This document shows positions 7,919-16,354 of a stretch of 64,000 nucleotides of DNA, one piece after another (within the stretch, counting starts at the first letter, position 1; every line of letters starts with the position of its first letter). A program made the translations under genes and the position numbers. The DNA is from Mycolicibacterium wolinskyi (GTDB lineage: Bacteria > Actinomycetota > Actinomycetes > Mycobacteriales > Mycobacteriaceae), in the NCBI RefSeq assembly GCF_002101965.1, contig NZ_LQQA01000032.1:124001-188000 (forward strand), in the 5' to 3' direction. The notes below the pieces were generated by a model. The model saw nothing but the letters and a program-made list of their open reading frames with translations. It was not told the DNA's origin and did not search any database.

Positions 7919-9292
7919 GTGAGTGCTGTCCCCACTCCGGCGGTCGTGATCGCCGCGCCCGCCTCGGGCAGTGGAAAGACCACGGTCGCAACGGGTTTGA
8001 TCGGGGCGCTGCGCAGGGCCGGCCATACCGTTGCCCCGTTCAAGGTGGGGCCGGATTTCATCGATCCCGGCTACCACGCCATGGCCGCGGGCCGCCCGGG
8101 ACGCAACCTCGACCCGGTGCTGGTGGGCGAGGAGTTGATCGGTCCGCTGTATCGCCACGGCAGCGCCGGTGCGGATCTCGCGGTGGTCGAAGGCGTCATG
8201 GGGTTGTTCGACGGCCGTATCGAAGACCAGATGACGGGCACCCCGCGGGGGTCGGCCGCGCAGGTTGCCGGCTTGATCGGCGCACCGGTCGTCCTGGTCG
8301 TGGATGCGCGGGGCCAGAGCCAGAGCATCGCGGCGTTGTTGCACGGGTTTCTCACGTTCGACCCGGCGGTGCGGATCGCGGGGGTGATCCTCAACCGGGT
8401 CGGGTCGTCACGCCACGAGGCCGTGCTGCGGCAGGCGTGCGAACATGCGGGCGTCGAGATGTTCGGTGCGATCCCGCGATCCGACGAATTAACGGTCCCC
8501 TCACGGCATCTCGGTCTCGTCACGGCCATCGAGCATGGTAGGCAGGCGCGGGCCGCGGTGGCGGCGATGACCGAGCTCATGGCCCGGCATGTCGACCTCG
8601 CGGCCGTGGTGTCCGCTGCCGATGCGCGGGTGGCCGCGCAGCCGTGGGAGCCGGGCGGCGCCGAGCCCGTGACCGACGTCACCGTCGCCTTGGCGGCGGG
8701 TAAGGCATTCAGTTTCGGCTACACCGAGCACGGCGAACTGCTGCGCGCCGCGGGTGCTCGAGTCGCCGAGTTCGATCCACTGGTCGACCCGTTGCCCGCC
8801 GGTACCGACGCCCTGGTGCTGCCCGGTGGTTTCCCCGAGCAGTTCTCGGCCGAACTGTCCGCCAACACCGCTGTGCGCCAGCAGATTCGTGACCTCGCCG
8901 CGCGCGGGGCGCCGGTGCACGCCGAGTGCGCCGGGCTCACCTACCTCGTCGACGATCTCGACGGCGCGCCGATGTGCGGCGTGCTCGCGGGCTCGGCACG
9001 GTTCACCGAGCGCCTCACCCTCGGCTACCGCGACGCGGTCGCGGTGGTCGACTCATCGCTGCACGCCGCGGGCGACCGCGTCACCGGGCACGAATTCCAC
9101 CGCACCGCAGTCACATTCGCCGACGATCATCCGCCCGCCTGGGCATTCGCCAAGCCCGGCCAGGCCGCCCACCGCGACGGCGCGGTGCATCGCGGTGTGC
9201 ATGCGGGCTACCTGCACACCCACCCCGCGGCGCACCCGCAGGCCATCACCCGCTTCGTCGCCTCGGCGGCACGCTCTAAGCTCGGCGGGTGA
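7919..9292 (+). CDS. cobB: cobyrinic acid a,c-diamide synthase
   Basis: This ATP- and glutamine-dependent enzyme amidates the a and c acetate side chains of (hydrogeno)byrinic acid in cobalamin synthesis. The 457-residue product has the N-terminal P-loop APASGSGKTT, the dethiobiotin-synthetase-like motifs FKVGPDFIDPGYH and VVEGVMGLFDG, and a C-terminal class I-type glutamine amidotransferase domain with VLPGGFPEQF and the nucleophile region HAECAGLTYL. I chose GTG 7919 (MSAVPTPAVV). The frame is open back to 7874, but those 15 codons are repeat DNA and not family sequence. It lies between cobO and cysG. Confidence 0.95.
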   Translation: MSAVPTPAVVIAAPASGSGKTTVATGLIGALRRAGHTVAPFKVGPDFIDPGYHAMAAGRPGRNLDPVLVGEELIGPLYRHGSAGADLAVVEGVMGLFDGRIEDQMTGTPRGSAAQVAGLIGAPVVLVVDARGQSQSIAALLHGFLTFDPAVRIAGVILNRVGSSRHEAVLRQACEHAGVEMFGAIPRSDELTVPSRHLGLVTAIEHGRQARAAVAAMTELMARHVDLAAVVSAADARVAAQPWEPGGAEPVTDVTVALAAGKAFSFGYTEHGELLRAAGARVAEFDPLVDPLPAGTDALVLPGGFPEQFSAELSANTAVRQQIRDLAARGAPVHAECAGLTYLVDDLDGAPMCGVLAGSARFTERLTLGYRDAVAVVDSSLHAAGDRVTGHEFHRTAVTFADDHPPAWAFAKPGQAAHRDGAVHRGVHAGYLHTHPAAHPQAITRFVASAARSKLGG

Positions 9293-9311
9293 TGCGGACG
9301 CGAGGAGCAAT

Positions 9312-10523
9312 GTGAACACCGAGGATGCCTACCTCGTCGGCCTGCGCCTGTCGGGCAAGAAGGTCGTCGTTGTCGGCGGCGGAACCGTCGCACAGCGCCG
9401 GCTGCCCCTGCTGATCGCCAACGGCGCCGACGTACACGTGATCGCGCGCGCCGCGAGCCCGGCGGTGGAGGCCCTGTCCAAAGACGATCCGGGGATCAGC
9501 TTGCAGCTGCGGGACTTCCGCACGGGCGACCTGGACGGCGCCTGGTATGTCATCGCTGCCACCGATGATCACGACGTCAACGCCGCCATCGCCGCCGAGG
9601 CCGAGCAGCGCCGCATCTTCTGCGTCCGCGCCGACATCGCGCGGGAAGGTTCGGCGGTGACGCCGGCGACGTTCGACTACGACGGTCTGTCGGTGGGTGT
9701 CCTCGCGGGAGGCGAGCATCGCCGCTCCGCGGCGATCCGTTCCGCGATCCACGAGGCGTTGCAGCAGGGCGTCATCACCGCGGAGGTGCCGGGCGAGGTG
9801 ACCGCCGGGGTGGCCCTCGTGGGCGGCGGACCGGGGGATCCCGAGTTGATCACGGTGCGCGGGCGCCGGTTGCTGGCGCGCGCCGACGTCGTCGTCGCCG
9901 ATCGGCTCGCGCCTCAGGAACTGCTCGCCGAGATCGGCCCGCACGTCGAGGTGATCGACGCCGCGAAAATTCCGTACGGGCGCGCCATGGCGCAGGACGC
10001 CATCAATCAGCTGCTCGTCGACCGGGCCAAGCAGGGCAAGTTCGTGGTGCGCCTCAAAGGCGGCGACCCGTTCGTCTTCGCGCGCGGCTACGAGGAGGTG
10101 CTGGCATGCGCCGAGGCGGGCATCCCCGTCACCGTCGTGCCCGGTGTGACAAGCGCCATAGCCGTACCCGCGCTGGCCGGCGTCCCGGTCACGCATCGCG
10201 GCATGACGCACGAGTTCGTGGTGGTCAGCGGCCATGTTGCGCCGGGGCATCCGGAATCGTTAGTGAATTGGAATGCGCTGGCCGCGATGAGCGGCACGAT
10301 CGTGCTGTTGATGGCCGTCGAGCGCATCGAGCTGTTCGCCAAGGTCTTGCTGGACGGCGGACGACCTGCGGATACCCCGGTGCTGGTGGTGCAGCACGGC
10401 ACGACCGTCGCGCAGCGGACGCTGCGGGCGACGCTCGGCGACGCGCCGGAACGGATTCGTGAGGAAGGAATCCGACCTCCGGCGATCATCGTGATCGGCC
10501 AGGTGGCGGGCTTCGCCGGTTAA
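9312..10523 (+). CDS. cysG: siroheme synthase / uroporphyrin-III C-methyltransferase
   Basis: A 403-residue bifunctional protein. The N-terminal part (about 1-150) is the NAD-dependent precorrin-2 dehydrogenase/ferrochelatase module with VVVVGGGTVAQRRLP. The C-terminal part (about 165-400) is the SAM-dependent uroporphyrinogen-III methyltransferase with VGGGPGDPELITVRG, VVVADRLAP, RLKGGDPFVFARGYEE and VPGVTSAIAVPALAGVPVTHR. It makes precorrin-2, the branch point to siroheme (for sulfite and nitrite reductases) and cobalamin. GTG 9312 is used; the ATG two bases earlier runs straight into a stop. It follows cobB by 19 nt. Confidence 0.94.
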   Translation: MNTEDAYLVGLRLSGKKVVVVGGGTVAQRRLPLLIANGADVHVIARAASPAVEALSKDDPGISLQLRDFRTGDLDGAWYVIAATDDHDVNAAIAAEAEQRRIFCVRADIAREGSAVTPATFDYDGLSVGVLAGGEHRRSAAIRSAIHEALQQGVITAEVPGEVTAGVALVGGGPGDPELITVRGRRLLARADVVVADRLAPQELLAEIGPHVEVIDAAKIPYGRAMAQDAINQLLVDRAKQGKFVVRLKGGDPFVFARGYEEVLACAEAGIPVTVVPGVTSAIAVPALAGVPVTHRGMTHEFVVVSGHVAPGHPESLVNWNALAAMSGTIVLLMAVERIELFAKVLLDGGRPADTPVLVVQHGTTVAQRTLRATLGDAPERIREEGIRPPAIIVIGQVAGFAG

Positions 10524-10556
10524 AGGATTCTTAAGATTACTGTAAGGTAGCCCGGT

Positions 10557-12161
10557 ATGACGGCTCTCAATGATGCAGAGCGCGCAGCCATCGAACGAGG
10601 CGCTGATGGCGGGGCGGACCGGGCTCTTCCCGTGTACGTGCCGGCCACCGGCGAGGCCGGACGACGCGAGGGGCTGGCAGCCCGTCTCCCGTCCTGGTTC
10701 CCCTCCTGGGGATTCCTGTCGGCGGTCATCGCCATCGGCGGTATGCAGCTGCTCGCCACCATGGACAGCACGGTCGCGATCGTCGCGTTGCCGCAGATTC
10801 AGGACGAGCTCGGCCTGTCCGACGCCGGCCGTAGCTGGGTCATCACGGCCTATGTGCTGACCTTCGGCGGCCTGATGCTGCTCGGCGGACGGCTGGGCGA
10901 CACGATCGGGCGCAAGCGCACATTCATCGTCGGTGTCGCGCTGTTCACCATCGCCTCGATCCTGTGCGGCATCGCCTGGAACGAGGCCACGCTGGTGATC
11001 GCACGGCTGCTGCAGGGAATCGGTGCCGCGATCGCATCGCCGACCGGACTCGCACTCGTCGCCACCACGTTCCCCAAGGGCCCGGCCCGTAACGCGGCCA
11101 CCGCGGTGTTCGGCGCCATGACCGCGATCGGATCGGTCATGGGCCTCGTCGTCGGCGGCGCGCTGACCGAGGTGTCGTGGCGGTGGGCCTTCCTGGTCAA
11201 CGTGCCGATCGGGCTCGTGATGCTCTACCTGGCCCGCACCGCGCTGCGCGAGACGAACCGCGAGCGGATGAAGCTCGACGCCGCAGGCGCGCTGCTCGCC
11301 ACGCTCGGCTGCACGGCCGCGGTGTTCGCCTTCACCCAGGGACCCGAAAGCGGCTGGCTGTCGCCCATCACGCTCGGCTCCGGCGCGGCGGCGGCGGTCT
11401 TCGGCCTCGCGTTCCTCATCGCCGAACGCAACGCCGAGAACCCGGTCGTGCCGTTCGACCTGTTCCACGAGCGCAACCGCGTGGCCACCTTCGCCGCGAT
11501 CTTCCTGGCCGGCGGTGTGCTGTTCACGCTGACCGTGCTCATCGGTCTGTACGTGCAGGACATCCTCGGTTACAGCGCGCTGCACGCCGGTATCGGCTTC
11601 ATCCCGTTCGTGATCGGTATGGGCATCGGCCTCGGTGCGTCCTCGCAGCTGGTGCGGATGTTCCCGCCGCGCGTCCTCGTGATCGCAGGCGGCATCCTCG
11701 TGCTCGGCGCCATGATCTACGGCTCGACGCTGCACCGGGGGATCCCGTACTTCCCGAACCTGGTTCTGCCGATCACCATCGGCGGTATCGGGATCGGCAT
11801 GATCGTCGTCCCGCTGACCCTTTCGGCCATCGCGGGCGTCGGGTTCGACCGGATCGGCCCGGCCTCGGCGATCGCGCTCATGCTCCAGAACCTGGGCGGC
11901 CCGCTCGTGCTGGCCGTGATCCAGGCCGTGATCACGTCGCGCACTCTCTATCTGGGCGGCACCAACGGCCCGGTGAAGGAGATGAACGAACCTCAACTGG
12001 CCGCACTCGACGCGGCCTACACCTACGGCCTGTTGTGGGTCGCCGCGGTGGCGGTACTCGTCGGCGGCGCGGCGCTGTTCATCGGCTACACCTCCGAACA
12101 GGTCGCGCACGCGCAGGACGTCAAAGACGCGATGGACGCGGGCGAGATCGAGGTCGACTGA
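10557..12161 (+). CDS. efpA: MFS drug efflux pump EfpA (DHA2 family)
   Basis: A 534-residue inner-membrane proton-coupled exporter of the 14-TM QacA-type family, implicated in mycobacterial multidrug efflux. A hydrophilic N-terminal tail of about 50 residues precedes TM1 (FLSAVIAIGGMQLLATMDSTVAIVALP). MFS motif A is GGRLGDTIGRKR, and the antiporter-type motif region is RLLQGIGAAIASPTG. A TAAGGT hexamer at 10543-10548 lies 8 nt before ATG 10557, in an AT-rich gap after cysG that contains a small TTACTGTAA dyad, so it probably has its own promoter. Order matches Rv2846c beside cysG. Confidence 0.93.
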   Translation: MTALNDAERAAIERGADGGADRALPVYVPATGEAGRREGLAARLPSWFPSWGFLSAVIAIGGMQLLATMDSTVAIVALPQIQDELGLSDAGRSWVITAYVLTFGGLMLLGGRLGDTIGRKRTFIVGVALFTIASILCGIAWNEATLVIARLLQGIGAAIASPTGLALVATTFPKGPARNAATAVFGAMTAIGSVMGLVVGGALTEVSWRWAFLVNVPIGLVMLYLARTALRETNRERMKLDAAGALLATLGCTAAVFAFTQGPESGWLSPITLGSGAAAAVFGLAFLIAERNAENPVVPFDLFHERNRVATFAAIFLAGGVLFTLTVLIGLYVQDILGYSALHAGIGFIPFVIGMGIGLGASSQLVRMFPPRVLVIAGGILVLGAMIYGSTLHRGIPYFPNLVLPITIGGIGIGMIVVPLTLSAIAGVGFDRIGPASAIALMLQNLGGPLVLAVIQAVITSRTLYLGGTNGPVKEMNEPQLAALDAAYTYGLLWVAAVAVLVGGAALFIGYTSEQVAHAQDVKDAMDAGEIEVD

Positions 12162-12173
12162 TCCGTTCGCCGC

Positions 12174-12186
12174 TACGCTGACCACG
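12174..12186 (+). promoter_or_regulatory. leaderless promoter for the 12186 gene
   Basis: A -10 hexamer TACGCT at 12174-12179 is followed by 6 nt and then GTG 12186, so the predicted transcription start is the first base of the start codon. No Shine-Dalgarno sequence is present. This fits the mycobacterial SigA TANNNT consensus. Confidence 0.6.
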
Positions 12187-12860
12187 TGGGCGACAGGCTG
12201 ACCCGCCAACACATCTCCGACACCGTCGGGCCACTCGGCTGGCGTCTGGTGCTCGGTGCCGTGTACACCGAGGTGCTCGTGCCGTCGATGTCCGACGCCG
12301 TGGCTGCCGCGTCTCATGCGGTCGCCGCGGCGGGCACCGACGCGTCGGGGCATCTGAGCGTCGACATCCGTGCCGACCGCGCGATCCTGCGGCTGCGGTC
12401 GGCGCAGGCCGGCACGGTGACGACGCGCGACCTCGAGTTGGCACACGCGGTGTCGCAGGCGCTCTCCGGCCGGGGATTCGAGATGGCGGTCGGCCACGAG
12501 GTGATCCAGTCGTTCGAGATCGCGATCGACGCACTCGACATCGAAGCCGTCCGGCCGTTCTGGAAGGCGATCACCGGCTACGAAGACGAGCCGGGACCGT
12601 CGGATCTCAACGCGGGGCTCGTCGACCCGTTCGGGCGCGGCCCGGCCATCTGGTTCCAGCAGATGGATTCCCCACGCGCGCAACGCAACAGGATCCACAT
12701 CGACATCGACGTGCCGCACGACGCGGCCCGCGCGCGCATCGACGCCGCGCTCGCCGCGGGCGGCACGCTCGTCAGTGACAAGGCCGCGCCCGCGTTCTGG
12801 GTTCTCGCCGACGCCGAGGGCAACGAGGCGTGCATCTGCACCTGGCAGGGCCGCGACTGA
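12186..12860 (+). CDS. pterin-dehydratase-like / VOC (glyoxalase-like) two-domain protein
   Basis: A 224-residue cytosolic protein of two fused modules. Residues about 1-105 resemble pterin-4a-carbinolamine dehydratase proteins (LSVDIRADRAILRLRSAQAGTVTTRDLELAHAVS). Residues about 115-224 form a vicinal-oxygen-chelate domain (FEIAIDALDIEAVRPFWKAITGY and NRIHIDIDVPHDAARARIDAALAAGG). Such fusions are widespread in actinobacteria but their substrate is not established. The gene starts at a leaderless GTG and lies 25 nt upstream of proS on the same strand. Confidence 0.75.
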   Translation: MGDRLTRQHISDTVGPLGWRLVLGAVYTEVLVPSMSDAVAAASHAVAAAGTDASGHLSVDIRADRAILRLRSAQAGTVTTRDLELAHAVSQALSGRGFEMAVGHEVIQSFEIAIDALDIEAVRPFWKAITGYEDEPGPSDLNAGLVDPFGRGPAIWFQQMDSPRAQRNRIHIDIDVPHDAARARIDAALAAGGTLVSDKAAPAFWVLADAEGNEACICTWQGRD

Positions 12861-12885
12861 AGGCGACGCTTTAAGGTTGTCGGCT

Positions 12886-14631
12886 GTGATCACCCGTATG
12901 TCCGAGCTGTTCCTGCGAACCCTCCGCGACAACCCCGCCGACGCCGAAGTGCCCAGCCACAAGCTGCTGATCCGCGCCGGGTACGTCCGTCCGGTGGGCC
13001 CGGGCATCTACAGCTGGCTGCCGCTGGGCCTGCGGGTGCTGCGCAAGATCGAGAACATCGTCCGCAGTGAGATGAACGCGATCGGCGGCCAGGAGATCCT
13101 GCTGCCCGCCCTGCTGCCGCGCACCCCGTACGAGACCACGAACCGGTGGACCGAGTACGGCGACACCCTGTTCCGGCTGCAGGACCGGCGGGGCAACGAC
13201 TACCTGCTCGGCCCGACGCACGAGGAGATCTTCACCCTCACGGTCAAGGGCGAGTACTCGTCGTACAAGGACTTCCCGGTCATCCTCTACCAGGTCCAGA
13301 CCAAGTACCGCGACGAGGCGCGGCCCCGGGCAGGCATCCTGCGTGGCCGCGAGTTCGTCATGAAGGACTCGTACTCGTTCGACGTCGACGACGACGGGCT
13401 GAAGACCGCCTATCACGCACACCGCGAGGCCTATCAGCGCATCTTCTCCCGGCTCGGAGTGCGGTACGTGATCGTCTCCGCGGTGTCGGGGGCGATGGGC
13501 GGCAGCGCGTCGGAGGAATTCCTCGCCGAGAGCGAGGTCGGCGAGGACACCTTCGTACGGTGCCTGGAATCCGGCTACGCCGCGAACGTCGAAGCCGTGA
13601 TCACCCGCGCGCCAGAGGAACTGCCCATCGAAGGGCAGCCCGAGGCGAAGGTGTACGACACCCCGAACACGCCGACCATCGCGACGCTGGTCGAATGGGC
13701 CAACTCGGCCGATCTCGGCCGCGAGATCACCGCGGCCGACACGCTCAAGAACGTGCTGCTCAAGACGCGCGAGCCCGGCGGCGACTGGGAACTGCTCGGA
13801 GTGGGCGTGCCCGGCGACCGCGAGGTCGACGAGAAGCGTCTCGGCGCGGCGCTCGAACCGGCCGAGTTCGCCCTGCTCGACGACTCCGACTTCGCCAAGA
13901 ACCCGTTCCTCGTCAAGGGATATGTGGGTCCGAAAGCGTTGCAGGACAATGGTGTTCGTTACCTCGTCGATCCGCGGGTGGTATCGGGCACGTCGTGGAT
14001 CACCGGTGCCGACGCGCCCAACAAGCACGTCGTAGGACTGGTCGCCGGGCGTGACTTCACGCCGGACGGCACCATCGAGGCGGCCGAGGTGCGCGACGGC
14101 GACCCCTCGCCCGACGGCGCAGGCGTGCTGACCTCGGCCCGCGGCATCGAGATCGGCCACATCTTCCAGCTGGGCCGCAAATATGCGGACGCGTTCACCG
14201 CCGACGTGCTGGGGGAGGACGGCAAGCCGGTGCGGCTGACCATGGGCTCCTACGGCATCGGCGTGTCGCGACTCGTCGCGGTGATCGCCGAACAACAGCA
14301 CGACGACCTCGGGCTGCGCTGGCCGTCGTCGGTCGCACCGTTCGACGTCCACGTCGTCGTGGCCAACAAGGACGCCGCGGCCCGCATCGGCGCCGCCGAG
14401 CTGGTCGCCGACCTCGACCGGCTCGGGCACGAGGTGCTCTTCGACGACCGCCAGGCCTCGCCAGGCGTGAAGTTCAAGGACGCCGAACTGCTCGGCATGC
14501 CGTGGATCGTCGTCGTCGGCCGCGGCTGGGCCGACGGCGTGGTCGAACTGCGCAACCGGTTCACCGGTGAGACCCGTGAGGTTGCCGTCGACGGCGCGGC
14601 CGCCGAGATCTCGTCGGCGCTCTCGACCTAG
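12886..14631 (+). CDS. proS: prolyl-tRNA synthetase
   Basis: A class II aminoacyl-tRNA synthetase that charges tRNA-Pro. The 581-residue bacterial-type enzyme includes the editing insertion between motifs 2 and 3. Seen are motif 1 (LRVLRKIENIVRSEMNAIGGQEILLPAL), motif 2 (TKYRDEARPRAGILRGREFVMKD), the YbaK-like editing domain (about residues 230-390) and motif 3 (MGSYGIGVSRL), then the anticodon-binding C-terminus. GTG 12886 (VITRMSEL) aligns with the M. tuberculosis start; ATG 12898 is the alternative. A TAAGGT hexamer lies 8 nt before the GTG, so it may be leaderless. It converges on the DUF4439 gene with 7 nt between stops. Confidence 0.96.
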   Translation: MITRMSELFLRTLRDNPADAEVPSHKLLIRAGYVRPVGPGIYSWLPLGLRVLRKIENIVRSEMNAIGGQEILLPALLPRTPYETTNRWTEYGDTLFRLQDRRGNDYLLGPTHEEIFTLTVKGEYSSYKDFPVILYQVQTKYRDEARPRAGILRGREFVMKDSYSFDVDDDGLKTAYHAHREAYQRIFSRLGVRYVIVSAVSGAMGGSASEEFLAESEVGEDTFVRCLESGYAANVEAVITRAPEELPIEGQPEAKVYDTPNTPTIATLVEWANSADLGREITAADTLKNVLLKTREPGGDWELLGVGVPGDREVDEKRLGAALEPAEFALLDDSDFAKNPFLVKGYVGPKALQDNGVRYLVDPRVVSGTSWITGADAPNKHVVGLVAGRDFTPDGTIEAAEVRDGDPSPDGAGVLTSARGIEIGHIFQLGRKYADAFTADVLGEDGKPVRLTMGSYGIGVSRLVAVIAEQQHDDLGLRWPSSVAPFDVHVVVANKDAAARIGAAELVADLDRLGHEVLFDDRQASPGVKFKDAELLGMPWIVVVGRGWADGVVELRNRFTGETREVAVDGAAAEISSALST

Positions 14632-14638
14632 CCGGCGC

Positions 14639-15106
14639 TCACTCGGAGCCGCCCGGGAACGCGACGGTGACCGGCCAGACGTCGAGGAACTCGTTCCACT
14701 TCGCCGCGGTCACCGCGGCCTGGGCCAGCGCGGTCACCGCGAACGAGCGATCTTCGCTGGTCGTGGCCTGTTCGAGGACCGCGCGCCAGGCGACCGCGGC
14801 GTCCTGTTCCATCCGGACCGCCAAGTTGGCGGCGTCGATCGGATTCTTGACCTCCGCAGGCAGCTGATAGCCGGCGGCAGGTAGCGGCGCCGCGACCGAG
14901 CGCCCGTTGAGCATCGCGATCGCGGCCTCGCGCCGCGCCCGGTGCTCGGCCATCGCCGCCGCGACGAGCGAGTTCTCCTCCGGACTGGAGTGCGCGGACA
15001 CCAGCCCATAGCCGTAGATGATGCCGTGCTCGGTGGCGACCGCGTCGAACAGTGCGCCGTCGGTGGCAGAGGTCGGCCGTGCCGGTGCGGATTCGGGTGA
15101 CGTCAT
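14639..15106 (-). CDS. DUF4439 ferritin-like protein (Rv2844-type)
   Basis: A 155-residue alanine-rich, mostly helical protein with a ferritin-like four-helix pattern: TEHGIIYGYGLVSAHSSPEEN, MAEHRARREAAIAML and NLAVRMEQDAAVAWRAVLEQA, with Glu and His residues placed on helices. Whether it binds metal is not known. ATG 15106 overlaps the TGA stop of the upstream lipoprotein gene (ATGA at 15103-15106), so translation is probably coupled. An in-frame extension to 15145 is open but lacks a ribosome site. The pair matches Rv2843-Rv2844 and lies convergent to proS. Confidence 0.75.
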   Translation of the reverse strand: MTSPESAPARPTSATDGALFDAVATEHGIIYGYGLVSAHSSPEENSLVAAAMAEHRARREAAIAMLNGRSVAAPLPAAGYQLPAEVKNPIDAANLAVRMEQDAAVAWRAVLEQATTSEDRSFAVTALAQAAVTAAKWNEFLDVWPVTVAFPGGSE

Positions 15107-15618
15107 CGCGCACCGCCCAGCGCGACGGTGTGGGCGGCCGTGCACGACGCCGCGATCGACCCCACGAGCCCGGCGCGATATCCGGAGAGCCGCGGGGCGA
15201 GGTCTGTCGCGCTCTTGGCGGACTGCTCGAGTGCGTCGACGACGTCGTCGACGCTCGGCGCCTGGTCAGGGGCAGCGGTGGGCGCGGGCGACTCCGACGT
15301 CGGCGTGGCCGTGGTCGATGCCGGGAGCTCGCCGGTCATGCGCGTCAACTCGTCCGACAGCGCCTGGGCATGTGCGGAACGCTCGTCGGCCACGGCCGTC
15401 AGTGCCCGGGCCGCAGGCGCTTGCGGTGGCAGCGCTGCGGCCGCGTCGGCGGCGAGCTTGCTGTCGGCCCGCGCGCGGTCGAGCTGGGCGGTGAGATCGG
15501 CGAGTTCGGGCGGCGGTGGCGTCGTACCGCAAGCGGCTGCGGTTGCGCCCAACAGGGCGAGGGCCGCGGCCGAGAACAACGCCCGCCGCCGGCTGATGTT
15601 CGTCAGGGCGCTCGGCAC
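15103..15618 (-). CDS. probable Tat-type lipoprotein (Rv2843-like)
   Basis: A 171-residue exported protein. The start at GTG 15618 gives VPSALTNISRRRALFSAAALALLGATAAACGTT, with a twin-arginine-like SRRRALF, a hydrophobic core and a lipobox-like TAAC cysteine, so a membrane-anchored lipoprotein outside the cytoplasmic membrane is likely. The mature part begins with a helical, possibly coiled-coil stretch (ELADLTAQLDRARADSKLAADAAAAL), followed by a Ser/Thr/Pro linker and a helical C-terminus. Function unknown. Its last codon overlaps the start of the DUF4439 gene, which suggests that the two proteins work together. Confidence 0.72.
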   Translation of the reverse strand: MPSALTNISRRRALFSAAALALLGATAAACGTTPPPPELADLTAQLDRARADSKLAADAAAALPPQAPAARALTAVADERSAHAQALSDELTRMTGELPASTTATPTSESPAPTAAPDQAPSVDDVVDALEQSAKSATDLAPRLSGYRAGLVGSIAASCTAAHTVALGGAR

Positions 15619-15705
15619 CAGAACATCCTGCCATTGGCCGGCCGCGGCGCAGCGTGGGCTCCGGACGTGCAGGTCCATGGCATTCGCTGCCTGGAGGAAA
15701 TCGGA

Positions 15706-15738
15706 TTGACGCTTGCTGCCGCGGGCCTGGCGTATCGT
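15706..15738 (+). promoter_or_regulatory. candidate promoter of the rimP-nusA-infB operon
   Basis: A TTGACG (15706-15711) and a TATCGT (15733-15738) lie upstream of rimP, with a longer than usual 21 nt spacer. The -10-like hexamer is the stronger element. The transcript would carry a leader of about 60 nt ending in GATGAGGAGC before GTG 15806. Confidence 0.4.
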
Positions 15739-15805
15739 GGATAGGCGATTCCAGGGGGAGTTACCAGGGAATCGTGTCCGGACAACTCAAGATGAGGAGC
15801 TCGCC

Positions 15806-16354
15806 GTGGCACCGGATCCTAATTTGCGGTCTGCGGATCTACCGTCGCAGAAGCAGGTGATCGAGCTACTTGACGGCGAGTTCGCGCGCGCCGGTTATGA
15901 AATCGACGATGTCGTGATCGACGCTGCGGCGCGCCCACCCCGGATCACGGTGGTGGCCGACGGCGACGAGGGTCTCGATCTGGACTCGATCGCGACGTTG
16001 TCGCGGAGGGCTTCCGAGCTGCTGGACCAGTTGGATCGGGGCAACACGCCGTATGTGCTCGAAGTCACCTCGCCGGGTGTCGACCGTCCGTTGACCACCG
16101 AGAAGCACTTTCGGCGCGCCCGCGGCCGCAAGGCCGAGCTGACGCTCGCCGACGGTACGCAGCTGACCGCCCGGCTCGGCGCCACTGACGGCCAGACGTT
16201 GCAAGTGGTGGTGCCAGACGGGCCGCGGGACTTCGCAATTCGCGAGATCCCGCTCGGTGAGATCGCCAAAGCTGTTGTCCAAGTGGAGTTTTCAACGCCC
16301 AACCGTCGTGAGTTGGAGCTTGCCGGACAAACTGGGAAGGGGGCCCGGACATGA
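15806..16354 (+). CDS. rimP: ribosome maturation factor RimP
   Basis: A 182-residue factor for 30S subunit assembly. It shows the RimP N-terminal region (LPSQKQVIELLDGEFARAGYEIDDVVID), ITVVADGDEGLDLDSIATLSRRASELLD and the signature YVLEVTSPGVDRPLTTEKHFRRARGRK, then the Sm-like C-terminal barrel. GTG 15806 is chosen because ATGAGGAGC sits just upstream; the frame is open further back without family similarity. The stop overlaps the ATG of nusA by 4 nt, the usual rimP-nusA coupling. Confidence 0.94.
   Translation: MAPDPNLRSADLPSQKQVIELLDGEFARAGYEIDDVVIDAAARPPRITVVADGDEGLDLDSIATLSRRASELLDQLDRGNTPYVLEVTSPGVDRPLTTEKHFRRARGRKAELTLADGTQLTARLGATDGQTLQVVVPDGPRDFAIREIPLGEIAKAVVQVEFSTPNRRELELAGQTGKGART

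Noticed and set aside
10260..13007. 915-codon open frame antisense to efpA and the following gene
   Set aside because: Shadow frame crossing three real genes; sequence rich in EHDRGQ with no fold.
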